The notes beneath the pieces were generated by a model. The model was given only the letters and a program-made list of their open reading frames with translations, was not told where the DNA came from and searched no databases. A program made the translations under genes and the position numbers. From Lachnoclostridium edouardi (GTDB lineage Bacteria > Bacillota > Clostridia > Lachnospirales > Lachnospiraceae), in NCBI RefSeq assembly GCF_900240245.1, contig NZ_OESQ01000001.1:2110412-2174411 (forward strand): 64,000 bases of DNA. The letters run 5' to 3'. Positions 20,065 through 28,702 of the stretch are shown here, in pieces; positions within the stretch are counted from its first letter, which is position 1; each line of letters opens with the position of its first letter.

Positions 20065-21876
20065 ATGAGCTTAGTAACTATAGAGCATTTAACTAAGTCC
20101 TATACAGAGCGCCTGCTTTTTGACGACACAGATTTTTCTGTAGGAGAAGGGGAGAAGGTAGGTCTGATTGGAATAAACGGGACAGGTAAGTCCACTTTAT
20201 TAAAAATTATTGCCGGTTTGGAAGAGCCGGATTCTGGAAATGTGGTGCGCAGAAGAAATCTGGATATACGCTTTCTGCCTCAGAATCCTCAGTTTCATCA
20301 GGGAGATACAATTCTGGAAAGTATTATCAGGGATAATCAGGGCCATTCTCATGTGTGGGATTTGGAAAGCCAGGCAAAAACCATTTTAACAAAGCTGGGA
20401 ATCTGGGATTTTCAGGCTCATGTGGAAACACTTTCCGGAGGCCAGAGAAAAAGGATTGCTCTTGCCAGCGTTTTGCTGTCCACAGCAGATTTACTTGTGC
20501 TGGACGAGCCAACCAACCATTTAGACAGTGAAATGGCGGACTGGCTGGAGGATTATTTAAAGAGATTTAAAGGCGCCCTGGTAATGATTACCCATGACAG
20601 ATATTTTCTGGACAGTGTGACAGAAAGAATTGTAGAGTTGGATAAGGGGAAGCTGTACAGCTATCAGGCAAATTATGAAGGCTATTTAAAGCTGAAGGCA
20701 GAGCGGATAGACAGCGCCCAGGCCACAGAACGGAAACGCCAGTCTATTTTAAAGGTGGAGCTGGAGTGGATGCAGAGAGGGGCCAGAGCCAGGTCCACAA
20801 AACAGAAGGCTCATATACAAAGATACGAGGCCCTAAGGGATCAAAAGGGACCGGAGATGGACAAAGAGGTAGAGCTGGATTCTGTTTACAGCCGCTTAGG
20901 ACGCACTACAGTGGAATTGGACGGCATCTCTAAAGCATATGGGGAGAAAAAGCTGATTCAGGATTTCACCTATATTTTTCTGAAAAATGACAGGATTGGG
21001 GTTATAGGTCCAAACGGAAGCGGAAAGTCTACGTTAATGAAGATTATTGCAGGCTGGATACAGCCGGATTCCGGAACTTTGACAGTGGGACAGACTGTGA
21101 AAATGGGATATTTTTCCCAGGAAAATGAAGCCATGGATGAAAGTCTGAAGGTAATTGATTATATTAAAAACGCAGGGGAGTACGTTCAGACAAATGATGG
21201 AAGAATCAGCGCCTCTCAGATGCTGGAGCGATTTTTATTTCCTTCCAGCGTCCAATATACAGTAATCGGAAAGCTGTCAGGCGGGGAAAAGAGAAGGCTG
21301 TACCTTTTAAAAATACTGATGGAAGCGCCTAATGTGCTGCTGCTGGACGAGCCTACAAATGATTTAGACATTCAAACTCTGACTATTTTAGAGGATTATC
21401 TGGATCATTTTCAGGGAATTGTGATTACAGTATCCCACGACAGATATTTTTTAGACAGAATGGTAAACAGAATCTTTGCATTTGAGGGAGGGGGAAGCAT
21501 CTCCCAATATGAAGGCGGTTTTACTGATTATCAGGCGGCCTGCCAGCTGCGGGCTGCAAAGGAAGAGGACGGCAGACAGGAGCAGAGCAGATCTAAGGAA
21601 AGTAAAGAAAATAGAAAGGCTCAGAAGCCAAAAGAGAAAAAACTGAAATTCTCCTATAAAGAGCAGAAAGAATGGGAAACCATTGAGGACGAAATAGCCG
21701 CAGTAGAGGGAAAAATAGCCGATCTGGAGCAGAAAATGGAAGAAGAGGCCAGCAATTACGGAAAATTAAATGAGTTGATGGCAGAAAAGACAGAGCAGGA
21801 AAAGATTTTGGAAGAGAAAATGGATCGGTGGATGTACCTGAATGACCTGGCGGAGCAGATTGCTGCCCAGGACTAG
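20065..21876 (+). CDS. ABC-F family ATPase, Uup-like
   Basis: 603 residues with two ATPase cassettes and no membrane segment. Cassette 1 has GINGTGKST, LSGGQRKR and LVLDEPTNHLD; cassette 2 has GPNGSGKST, LSGGEKRR and LLLDEPTNDLD. The C-terminal 110 residues form a charged coiled coil, as in Uup. ABC-F proteins act on the ribosome, but Uup has also been tied to DNA stability. DEPTNDLDIQTL and the tail favour Uup over antibiotic-resistance types. The upstream ribosome site is weak. The next gene follows after 15 nt. Confidence 0.9.
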   Translation: MSLVTIEHLTKSYTERLLFDDTDFSVGEGEKVGLIGINGTGKSTLLKIIAGLEEPDSGNVVRRRNLDIRFLPQNPQFHQGDTILESIIRDNQGHSHVWDLESQAKTILTKLGIWDFQAHVETLSGGQRKRIALASVLLSTADLLVLDEPTNHLDSEMADWLEDYLKRFKGALVMITHDRYFLDSVTERIVELDKGKLYSYQANYEGYLKLKAERIDSAQATERKRQSILKVELEWMQRGARARSTKQKAHIQRYEALRDQKGPEMDKEVELDSVYSRLGRTTVELDGISKAYGEKKLIQDFTYIFLKNDRIGVIGPNGSGKSTLMKIIAGWIQPDSGTLTVGQTVKMGYFSQENEAMDESLKVIDYIKNAGEYVQTNDGRISASQMLERFLFPSSVQYTVIGKLSGGEKRRLYLLKILMEAPNVLLLDEPTNDLDIQTLTILEDYLDHFQGIVITVSHDRYFLDRMVNRIFAFEGGGSISQYEGGFTDYQAACQLRAAKEEDGRQEQSRSKESKENRKAQKPKEKKLKFSYKEQKEWETIEDEIAAVEGKIADLEQKMEEEASNYGKLNELMAEKTEQEKILEEKMDRWMYLNDLAEQIAAQD

Positions 21877-21891
21877 AAAAGGAGAGGTAGT

Positions 21892-23751
21892 ATGGAGAGT
21901 TACAGAGTTATAGAGGATAAAAGGGCATGGTATCCTTTGGGGGTTACAGAGACGGCAGACGGGTTTCATTTTTGTGTGGACGCACAGGGGGAGAGCTGCG
22001 CCCTTGCTTTATTTCGCCCTGGGAAGGAAAGGCCTTTTCAGAAACTGGAATTTCCCAAAGACAGCCGTTTAGGAAATGTGTGGGAGATGACTGTTAAGGG
22101 CAGTGATTTTGAAGACGTAGAATATTGTTATATAGTGGACGGAGAATATTTGCCTGACCCTTATGGAAAAAGCTTTACAGGCAGGGATAAATGGGGAAGT
22201 CTGACCCAAATCAGAAAGCTTATGAAAACCCCTCTAAAGTCAGCTGCATTTAACTGGGAAGATGATAAGGGGCCGGATATTGCCTATGAAAATATGATTG
22301 TTTACCGGCTTCACACCAGGGGATTTACAAAACATATTTCATCCAGGGTAAAGGAGAGAGGCACATTTTCCGGAATTATAGAAAAGATTCCTTATATGAA
22401 GGACCTGGGGATTACTACTGTGGAGATTATGCCTCCCAACGAGTTTTTGGAGGTTATTGTTCCTGTAAGCGGGGACGGCAACCCTTACGGAAAACCGGAG
22501 CCTACAGGAAAAATAAATTACTGGGGTTATGGACCTGCATATTATTTTGCTCCAAAGGCCTCCTTCTGCGCCGGCGGGGAAAAATGCCCTGAGACAGAGT
22601 TTAAGGTATTAGTAAAGGCGCTTCATAAGGAAGGGCTGGAGATTGTAGTGGAGCTGTATTTTAACGGCTCTGAAAGTCCTGTATTTGTATTGGACGCAGT
22701 TCGTTTCTGGGCCAGGGAATACCATGTAGACGGAGTGCATTTAGTGGGATACGCTCCTGTGGAGATGATAGGGGCTGACCCTTATCTTTCCAGGCTGAAG
22801 CTGTTTGCCCCTTCCTGGGAAAACGTGCCGGGGGGAAAGGAAAAGCATCTGGCAGAGTACAACGAAGGATTTCAGAATGATATGCGCCGCCTGTTAAAGG
22901 GGGATGAGGACCAGATTAACGCTCTTATTTATCGGGTAAAGAGAAACCCTAAAGGTTATGGCGTTATAAATTATATGGCCAATACTAACGGATTTACATT
23001 AATGGATATGGTGTCCTATGACAGAAAGCACAATGAGGCTAACGGAGAGGACAACAGAGACGGAAACGACTATAATTTTAGCTGGAACTGCGGACAGGAG
23101 GGACCCAGCAGAAAGAAAAAGATCGGGGAACTGAGGAAAAAGCAAATCAGAAATGCGGTACTGCTTTTGATGCTCAGCCAGGGCACTCCTTTGATTATGG
23201 CGGGAGATGAATTTGGAAACTCCAAAAACGGAAACAACAACAGCTATTGCCAGGACAATGAGATTTCATGGTTAAACTGGGAGCTTTTAAAAAGTAATCA
23301 GGATATATGGCAATTTGTAAAATATATGATTGCTTTCAGAAAAGCTCATCCTGTTTTTCATATGGAAGAGGAGCCTAAGGTGTTGGATTATAAAGCCTGC
23401 GGATGTCCGGACATGTCTTTTCATGGGGTAAAAGCCTGGAGGCCTGAATTTGAAAATTTTCGGCGCCAGCTGGGGATTATGTACTGTGGCGATTATGGAG
23501 TTAAGGAAAACGGTGTTAAAGACGATTACTTTTTTGTAGCTTATAATATGCATTGGGAACCGCATGAATTTGCGCTGCCTAATCTGCCCAGGGAAATGTT
23601 CTGGCGTATATCAGTAAACACAGATGACAAAGCCCGCAATGGGATATATAAGGAAAGTGAAGAGCCGGCTCTCAAGGACCAGAAAAAATTTATGGTGCCT
23701 GCAAGATCAGTAATAGTTTTCAGGGGCAGAAGGAAGGAAAACATAAATTAG
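21892..23751 (+). CDS. GH13_11 glycogen-debranching-like protein lacking catalytic residues
   Basis: 619 residues: an N-terminal CBM48-like beta domain (about 15-110), then a GH13 barrel like GlgX/isoamylase, and a C-terminal beta domain. Structural landmarks survive (SYDRKHNEANGEDNRDG, LLMLSQGTPLIMAGDEFGNS). The active site does not. Region I DVVYNH reads ELYFNG, the nucleophile Asp of region II is V285 (GVHLV), the acid/base Glu of AEPW is lost (APSW, 306-309), and the region IV His-Asp is T365-N366 (MANTNG). It should not hydrolyse alpha-glucans; a binding or regulatory role is inferred. AAAAGGAGAGG precedes the ATG and no frameshift is seen. Confidence 0.85.
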   Translation: MESYRVIEDKRAWYPLGVTETADGFHFCVDAQGESCALALFRPGKERPFQKLEFPKDSRLGNVWEMTVKGSDFEDVEYCYIVDGEYLPDPYGKSFTGRDKWGSLTQIRKLMKTPLKSAAFNWEDDKGPDIAYENMIVYRLHTRGFTKHISSRVKERGTFSGIIEKIPYMKDLGITTVEIMPPNEFLEVIVPVSGDGNPYGKPEPTGKINYWGYGPAYYFAPKASFCAGGEKCPETEFKVLVKALHKEGLEIVVELYFNGSESPVFVLDAVRFWAREYHVDGVHLVGYAPVEMIGADPYLSRLKLFAPSWENVPGGKEKHLAEYNEGFQNDMRRLLKGDEDQINALIYRVKRNPKGYGVINYMANTNGFTLMDMVSYDRKHNEANGEDNRDGNDYNFSWNCGQEGPSRKKKIGELRKKQIRNAVLLLMLSQGTPLIMAGDEFGNSKNGNNNSYCQDNEISWLNWELLKSNQDIWQFVKYMIAFRKAHPVFHMEEEPKVLDYKACGCPDMSFHGVKAWRPEFENFRRQLGIMYCGDYGVKENGVKDDYFFVAYNMHWEPHEFALPNLPREMFWRISVNTDDKARNGIYKESEEPALKDQKKFMVPARSVIVFRGRRKENIN

Positions 23752-23796
23752 AAAGTGCTGTTTCCCCGGGAAATTACCAAAAAGTGATATATCGTC

Positions 23797-23825
23797 TTGA
23801 ACGTGAAAAGATCTTATGATAAAAT
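23797..23825 (+). promoter_or_regulatory. Promoter of the type IV pilus cluster
   Basis: TTGAAC (23797-23802, one mismatch) and TAAAAT (23820-23825, one mismatch) lie 17 nt apart, 38 nt upstream of the first prepilin gene. No other equally good promoter was seen inside the cluster, so it may drive a long transcript. Confidence 0.6.
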
Positions 23826-23862
23826 CGGCAGCTAACAGCTGGAGGGAGAAGGCGTTATCATC

Positions 23863-24291
23863 ATGAAAAGTAACTACAAAGGTACAACCCTGTTGGAAAT
23901 TATTGTAGCAGTTTCAATTATGACAGTTTTGGTGGGAACCAGCTGTATGGCGCTGGTAAAACTGACCGAGCATCACAGAATGGAACGGTATGTTACAGAA
24001 GCTAAAATGGTTTATAGAGCTGCAGAACTTTATGTGGAAGACACGTCATCTTGTGGATTGCTGGATGACGTGTCTTTGTATCAAGATATTTTATCCAGCG
24101 ATGTGAACAGTAAGAATAATAAATTGTATCCGTATCTTAGCGGGAACTGTACAAAAGGCGCGACTCTTACGAAAATAGCAGTGAGCCGGGATAAGACAAA
24201 GCTGATTGCCATTATTTACAGTGTTGGAAAATATGAAATTGAAATCAGAAAAGGCAGATTGGATCAGATAGAAAGTATTTCTTTGAAATAG
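23863..24291 (+). CDS. Type IV prepilin-like protein 1
   Basis: 142 residues. A short basic leader ends in Gly7 and is followed by TTLLEIIVAVSIM with the conserved Glu at +5 (E12). This is the class III signal cut and N-methylated by the prepilin peptidase encoded at 27981. The hydrophobic stretch 8-30 is the pilin stem; the remainder is a small globular head. It is the first gene of the pilus cluster, so it could be a major or an initiating pilin. TTL in place of FTL is a small departure from consensus. Confidence 0.85.
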   Translation: MKSNYKGTTLLEIIVAVSIMTVLVGTSCMALVKLTEHHRMERYVTEAKMVYRAAELYVEDTSSCGLLDDVSLYQDILSSDVNSKNNKLYPYLSGNCTKGATLTKIAVSRDKTKLIAIIYSVGKYEIEIRKGRLDQIESISLK

Positions 24292-24302
24292 GAGGACATG
24301 TT

Positions 24303-24482
24303 ATGGCAGAGCTGCCAAAGGACCCGTTTATTCTTCTCAGCTATATAAATACTCAGATTAGAGATCATTACTACAGCTTAAAGGAGCTGTGCCAGGTTAT
24401 GAAGGTGCCGGAGGAGGAAATCAGGGAAAAGCTTAGTAATATTGGCTATGAATATGATGAGGAGACCCATAAATTTATTTGA
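24303..24482 (+). CDS. DUF4250 domain protein
   Basis: A 59-residue protein, MAELPKDPFILLSYINTQIR at the start and GYEYDEETHKFI at the end, which fits the small DUF4250 family found in Firmicutes. The PKDPFILLSYIN opening and the SLKELCQVMKVPEEEI segment look like a helical, helix-turn-helix-like fold; function is unknown. AGGAGG lies at 24291-24296, overlapping the stop of the pilin gene. It lies 18 nt before pilB, so it is transcribed with the pilus genes. Confidence 0.85.
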   Translation: MAELPKDPFILLSYINTQIRDHYYSLKELCQVMKVPEEEIREKLSNIGYEYDEETHKFI

Positions 24483-24500
24483 TTCACAGGAGGAATCAAC

Positions 24501-26195
24501 ATGCAGAAAAAGCATACTCGCCTCATGGATTTAATATTGTCCAGAGGTCTGGTAACTGAAGAACAGCTGGAAGAAGCCCTGGAGGAGAAAAAGGCAAAAG
24601 ATATTAGCCTGGAAGAGGCGCTTGTTAGTCTGGGACTCATATCAGAAAGAGAAATGATAACTATTTTATGTCAGCAGATGAAGGTGGGGTACGCCGAGCT
24701 GCGCACAATGAAGCTGGATGAAGAGGCTGTTTACCTTATTGACGGAAAGGCGGCAAAAAAATATAATCTGATTCCTGTAGGGTTTGACGGAGAAAATAAA
24801 GATATTATTCAGGTAGCTATGGCAGATCCTATGGACTTTGCCGCTATTGATGATTTAGAGATCATTACTAATAAAAGAATTTATCCCATGCTGGCGCAAA
24901 GAGGGCAGATTGCATTTCAAATAGATAAATATTTTGGAAAGCAGTCTGTTTTGGATGTGGCGGACGAATATAAAAGAGAATATGAAACGGAAAGAGCCGC
25001 AAGAGAGATAGAGACTATAAGAAACGGGCAAAATGACGAGTCTCCTATTGTAAGAATTGTTCAGTCTATTATGGAGCAGGCGGTGCGGCAAAGAGCCAGC
25101 GACATTCATTTAGAGCCTATGAATGAGGAAATCAGGATCAGGTTCCGCATTGACGGAAATCTTATAGAAGTCATGAGATATGATATGACCATATTTCCTG
25201 CCTTAATTGCCAGGGTAAAGATTATTGCAGGGATGGACATTTCAGAAAAGAGGAAGCCTTTAGACGGAAGAACCTCCATTATGGTAGATCAGGCAGAATA
25301 TGATGTGAGAGTGTCCTCTATCCCCACAGTGCACGGGGAAAAGGTGGTAATGAGGCTGGCCAATAAAGAGGGCCTGGCCAGGGATAAAAGAAGTCTGGGG
25401 CTTAGGGAAAATGAACTGAAAATATTTGAACGGATGTTAGGGACTCCCCACGGTTTAATTTTAGTTACAGGGCCCACTGGAAGCGGAAAATCTACTACCT
25501 TATATACTGCCTTAAATGAGCTGAATCAGGACCATGTAAATATTGTTACCATAGAAGATCCTGTGGAGGCGATTCTTCCTGGAATCAGTCAGATACAAGT
25601 AAACGTAAAAGCAGATATGACATTTGCCAATGCGTTAAGATCTATTTTAAGGCAGGACCCGGATATTATTATGGTAGGAGAAATCAGAGATTCAGAAACT
25701 GCAGAAATCGCGGTTCAGGCCTCTATTACAGGTCATTTGGTAGTCAGCACGCTTCACACAAACAGCACCTCGGCCAGTATAGGCAGATTAGTGAATATGG
25801 GTGTGGAGCCATATTTAATAGCAGATGCTTTAGTGGGAGTGGTGGCCCAAAGACTTTGCCGCCGCCTTTGTATATGCAAAAAGGGAAGAAAGGCCACTGT
25901 TCTGGAAAAGCAGGAGCTGGGGGCAGGCGAAGAGGAGGAGATTACAATTTATGAGCCTCACGGATGCCCTTTATGCAGCCACACAGGATATTACGGCAGA
26001 ATAGGAGTTTATGAATTGATGCCAATCAGTCAGTCTCTTAGGGAGCAGATTACAAATTGTCATACGGCTTCTCTGCTGCAGGAGGCGGCTATAAAAGAGG
26101 GGATGACTACTTTAAGACAGTCGGCAGTCCGCCTTGTAAGAAAAGGAATTACATCTATTAGCGAACTACATAAAATTGCCTGCGAGGAGGATTAA
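24501..26195 (+). CDS. pilB: Type IV pilus assembly ATPase PilB (GspE/PulE family)
   Basis: 564 residues. An N-terminal MshEN-like domain (about 1-150) is followed by a linker and the secretion ATPase: ASDIHLEP, Walker A GPTGSGKSTT (about residue 325), the Asp box TIEDPVE, Walker B IIMVGEIRDSETA and the His box HLVVSTLHTN. A Cys-containing insert (LCRRLCICKK...GCPLCSHTGYYGR) fits the zinc-binding segment of extension ATPases. It drives pilin addition from the cytoplasmic face. No retraction ATPase (PilT) is present in this window. Confidence 0.93.
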   Translation: MQKKHTRLMDLILSRGLVTEEQLEEALEEKKAKDISLEEALVSLGLISEREMITILCQQMKVGYAELRTMKLDEEAVYLIDGKAAKKYNLIPVGFDGENKDIIQVAMADPMDFAAIDDLEIITNKRIYPMLAQRGQIAFQIDKYFGKQSVLDVADEYKREYETERAAREIETIRNGQNDESPIVRIVQSIMEQAVRQRASDIHLEPMNEEIRIRFRIDGNLIEVMRYDMTIFPALIARVKIIAGMDISEKRKPLDGRTSIMVDQAEYDVRVSSIPTVHGEKVVMRLANKEGLARDKRSLGLRENELKIFERMLGTPHGLILVTGPTGSGKSTTLYTALNELNQDHVNIVTIEDPVEAILPGISQIQVNVKADMTFANALRSILRQDPDIIMVGEIRDSETAEIAVQASITGHLVVSTLHTNSTSASIGRLVNMGVEPYLIADALVGVVAQRLCRRLCICKKGRKATVLEKQELGAGEEEEITIYEPHGCPLCSHTGYYGRIGVYELMPISQSLREQITNCHTASLLQEAAIKEGMTTLRQSAVRLVRKGITSISELHKIACEED

Positions 26196-26196
26196 T

Positions 26197-27411
26197 ATGG
26201 GCAGCTATCGTTATCATATAATCACAGCGGCAGGAAATAGAAAAAGGGGAGTGATACAGGCAGGGGACTGGGCAAAGGCTTTAGATTTGCTTACGTCTCA
26301 GGGGAGTACAGTGATCTCCCTAAACCAGGCAGGTATTTTAGACCGGGAAATCCATTTATCTCTTACCCGGAAGGTGCCGCCCAGAGATATGAGTGTGTTC
26401 TGTCTGCAGTTTGCAGCTATTATGCGGGCCGGAGTCAGCCTGACAAGAGCCCTGGAAATTCTGACAAAGCAGACAGAGAACAAGGTTTTGCAGGAGGCTC
26501 TTTACAGCGTGTGGAGGTCTGTGGAAAAGGGAGAGCCATTATCAGAGAGTATGAGAAGCTGCAATCATGTGTTTTCCGACTTATTTGTAAATTTGATTCA
26601 GGCAGGGGAAGAAAGCGGAAGGCTGGAGCTGCCTTTAAAAAGAATGGCGATTTATTATGAGAAGACTGCAAAGATACGGAGTATGATGCAGAAGGCTATG
26701 ATTTATCCTGTAATTCTTATGATTGTTTCTCTTGTGGTTTTAATAGTTATGATGATATATATAGTGCCTATGTATTCAGAGATGTTTGCTCAGATGGATA
26801 TGGAGCTGCCTGCATATACCAGAGCGGTGGTGTGGCTGAGCAACGGTATGGTTCATTATTGGTACTTGATTTTAGGCGGAATAGTTGTTTCCTTACTTTT
26901 CTGCCGCTGGGGATTAAAAACAGAAACAGGCAAATACTTCTATTCCCTGGGAATGTTAAAAATACCAGTGCTGGGACGGGCCAATACAAAGAACATTTGC
27001 GCCAGAATGTCCAGAAATTTAAGCTCTCTTGTTACAGCAGGAGTTCCTGTGATACAGGCCCTGAAAATTGTAACCGATACTATGGGAAATAAAGTATTTA
27101 AAAAAGCAATGATTTATTGTACTCACCAGGTGGAGGAGGGACAGCCCTTATCCAGATCTTTAAGGGAGACAGGAGTGTTCCCCGCCATGGTGCATCATAT
27201 GGTGGGAATAGGGGAGGAAACAGGTGAACTGGATCATATGCTGGATCACGTGGCTTCCTATTATGAGGAAGAGGTAGAACTGGAAACTCAGAAGATCGCA
27301 GCGTTTATGGAACCCCTGATAATTATTGTTATGGCATTAATGGTTTTGGGCGTAATCGGCGCAGTATACGCTCCAATGCTATCCATGTATCAAAATGCAG
27401 GGAATTTTTAG
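26197..27411 (+). CDS. pilC: Type IV pilus inner-membrane platform protein PilC (GspF family)
   Basis: About 404 residues with two T2SSF repeats. The first begins near VFCLQFAAIMRAGVSLTRAL and the second near ICARMSRNLSSLVTAGVPVIQAL; each is followed by long hydrophobic helices (near residues 165-195, 215-240 and 375-398). It couples the PilB motor to pilin polymerisation in the membrane. An earlier ATG lies within pilB; ATG 26197 follows AGGAGG (26185-26190) and is preferred. Confidence 0.92.
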   Translation: MGSYRYHIITAAGNRKRGVIQAGDWAKALDLLTSQGSTVISLNQAGILDREIHLSLTRKVPPRDMSVFCLQFAAIMRAGVSLTRALEILTKQTENKVLQEALYSVWRSVEKGEPLSESMRSCNHVFSDLFVNLIQAGEESGRLELPLKRMAIYYEKTAKIRSMMQKAMIYPVILMIVSLVVLIVMMIYIVPMYSEMFAQMDMELPAYTRAVVWLSNGMVHYWYLILGGIVVSLLFCRWGLKTETGKYFYSLGMLKIPVLGRANTKNICARMSRNLSSLVTAGVPVIQALKIVTDTMGNKVFKKAMIYCTHQVEEGQPLSRSLRETGVFPAMVHHMVGIGEETGELDHMLDHVASYYEEEVELETQKIAAFMEPLIIIVMALMVLGVIGAVYAPMLSMYQNAGNF

Positions 27412-27471
27412 TTTCATGGAAAAATAAATTCTGTGGAATTAGCACTAAAGAAAATTCAAAGGAGAGAGAAA

Positions 27472-27960
27472 ATGGACAAAGGAAATAATAAAGGTTTTTC
27501 ATTAATTGAACTGATTATTGCAGTGGCAATATTGGTAGTGCTGACAGGAGTTCTGGCGCCTCAAATGGTAAAATATATAGAAAAATCACGAGAGACTAAG
27601 GACATGCAGCTGTTAGACAGCATTTATGTAGCTGTCAGCACAGCTTTAATTGATGAGGAGGCATATAGTTCTTTTGTCAATATAGACAACAGTGAGAAGG
27701 AAGCTTACTCCTTGGGAAAAAATATTCTGGAGGTCTGCGAGGATGGGGATTTTGGAGCGGAAATAGAGTCTGTTTTAGGCTGTAAGGGAGAAGAAATTCA
27801 TTTGTCCTCTAAGGCTGCCATAGAAAATGGGAATGAAATTTTTATAAAAATCAGGTATGATATGGGAGACAAGGGAATTTCAGACTTTAAGGTAGGAGTA
27901 TATGTAGGAAGCAGCGCGGATAAACCGTCAAAATATTTTCGTGCCGGCTCTGTAGATTGA
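27472..27960 (+). CDS. Type IV prepilin 2 (candidate major pilin)
   Basis: 162 residues starting MDKGNNKGFSLIELIIAVAI. The leader ends at Gly8, Phe9 is position +1 and Glu13 is +5, a textbook class III signal, followed by the hydrophobic stem to about residue 32. The head is acidic and lacks obvious Cys pairs except two (in EVCEDG and LGCKGEE). It lies between pilC and pilD. An upstream in-frame GTG (27433) has no site; ATG 27472 follows AAAGGAGAGAG. Confidence 0.88.
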   Translation: MDKGNNKGFSLIELIIAVAILVVLTGVLAPQMVKYIEKSRETKDMQLLDSIYVAVSTALIDEEAYSSFVNIDNSEKEAYSLGKNILEVCEDGDFGAEIESVLGCKGEEIHLSSKAAIENGNEIFIKIRYDMGDKGISDFKVGVYVGSSADKPSKYFRAGSVD

Positions 27961-27980
27961 TTAGGAAACAGGAGATTAAG

Positions 27981-28679
27981 ATGTTTGCTGAAAAATTAGG
28001 ACTACATATACTGATACTGCTGTTAGGATTGGCTGCAGGCAGCTGTCTGAGGGAATATATTAAGAATATTCTAAAAGAGGGGAGGACAGAGAAGGCCTGT
28101 ATGCTGGTGCAGCGTCATAAACTGCCCTTTTTTTCTGGTGTTGAGATTATAAACGGTTTACTTTGGCTAAGGGTCGCGGCAATTTTTGATCTGTCCTGGG
28201 AGCTGTTTTTTTACTGCTGCGCAGTAAGCGCCCTATTGGCTCTCAGTATTATAGATTGGTATACATATGAAATCCCCGCAAGATGCAATTTTTTTCTGGC
28301 CTTAACCGGGCTTGGGATTATGTGGGCGGAAGCTATGGAAATGGGAGCCTGGTCCCAGGTAATGTGGGGGCACCTGATTGGCTCCGGAGTAATCAGCTTA
28401 TTTTTATTAGGATTATTAATGGCAAGCAGGGGTAGGGCTATAGGAGGCGGCGACGTAAAGCTGATGGCTGCCGCCGGCCTTTTGCTTGGCTGGGAAAAAA
28501 TTATTTTGGCTTTTTTAATAAGCTGTATTGCAGGCTCTATTGTTCATCCCTTGCTGATGAAGTGGAAGGGCAGGGGAAGAGTTCTGGCATTTGGTCCGTA
28601 TTTGGCGTTTGGTATTTGGATCGCCTTAATTCATGGCAGAGAAATTATAATTTGGTATTTCAGGTATCTGTTTAGCTAG
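27981..28679 (+). CDS. pilD: Prepilin peptidase (A24 family, PilD)
   Basis: About 232 residues, mostly hydrophobic with about six membrane helices. The two catalytic Asp motifs of A24 peptidases are visible: SIIDWYTYEIP and GGGDVKLMAAAG. It cleaves the leader of the prepilins in this cluster. The N-terminal cytoplasmic zinc/methyltransferase segment with paired CxxC seen in long PilD proteins is not evident, so methylation may be absent or done differently. ATG 27981 follows AGGAGA; an earlier TTG overlaps the pilin gene and is less likely. Confidence 0.88.
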   Translation: MFAEKLGLHILILLLGLAAGSCLREYIKNILKEGRTEKACMLVQRHKLPFFSGVEIINGLLWLRVAAIFDLSWELFFYCCAVSALLALSIIDWYTYEIPARCNFFLALTGLGIMWAEAMEMGAWSQVMWGHLIGSGVISLFLLGLLMASRGRAIGGGDVKLMAAAGLLLGWEKIILAFLISCIAGSIVHPLLMKWKGRGRVLAFGPYLAFGIWIALIHGREIIIWYFRYLFS

Positions 28680-28702
28680 CAGGTACAGGAAAGGATAAGA
28701 AA

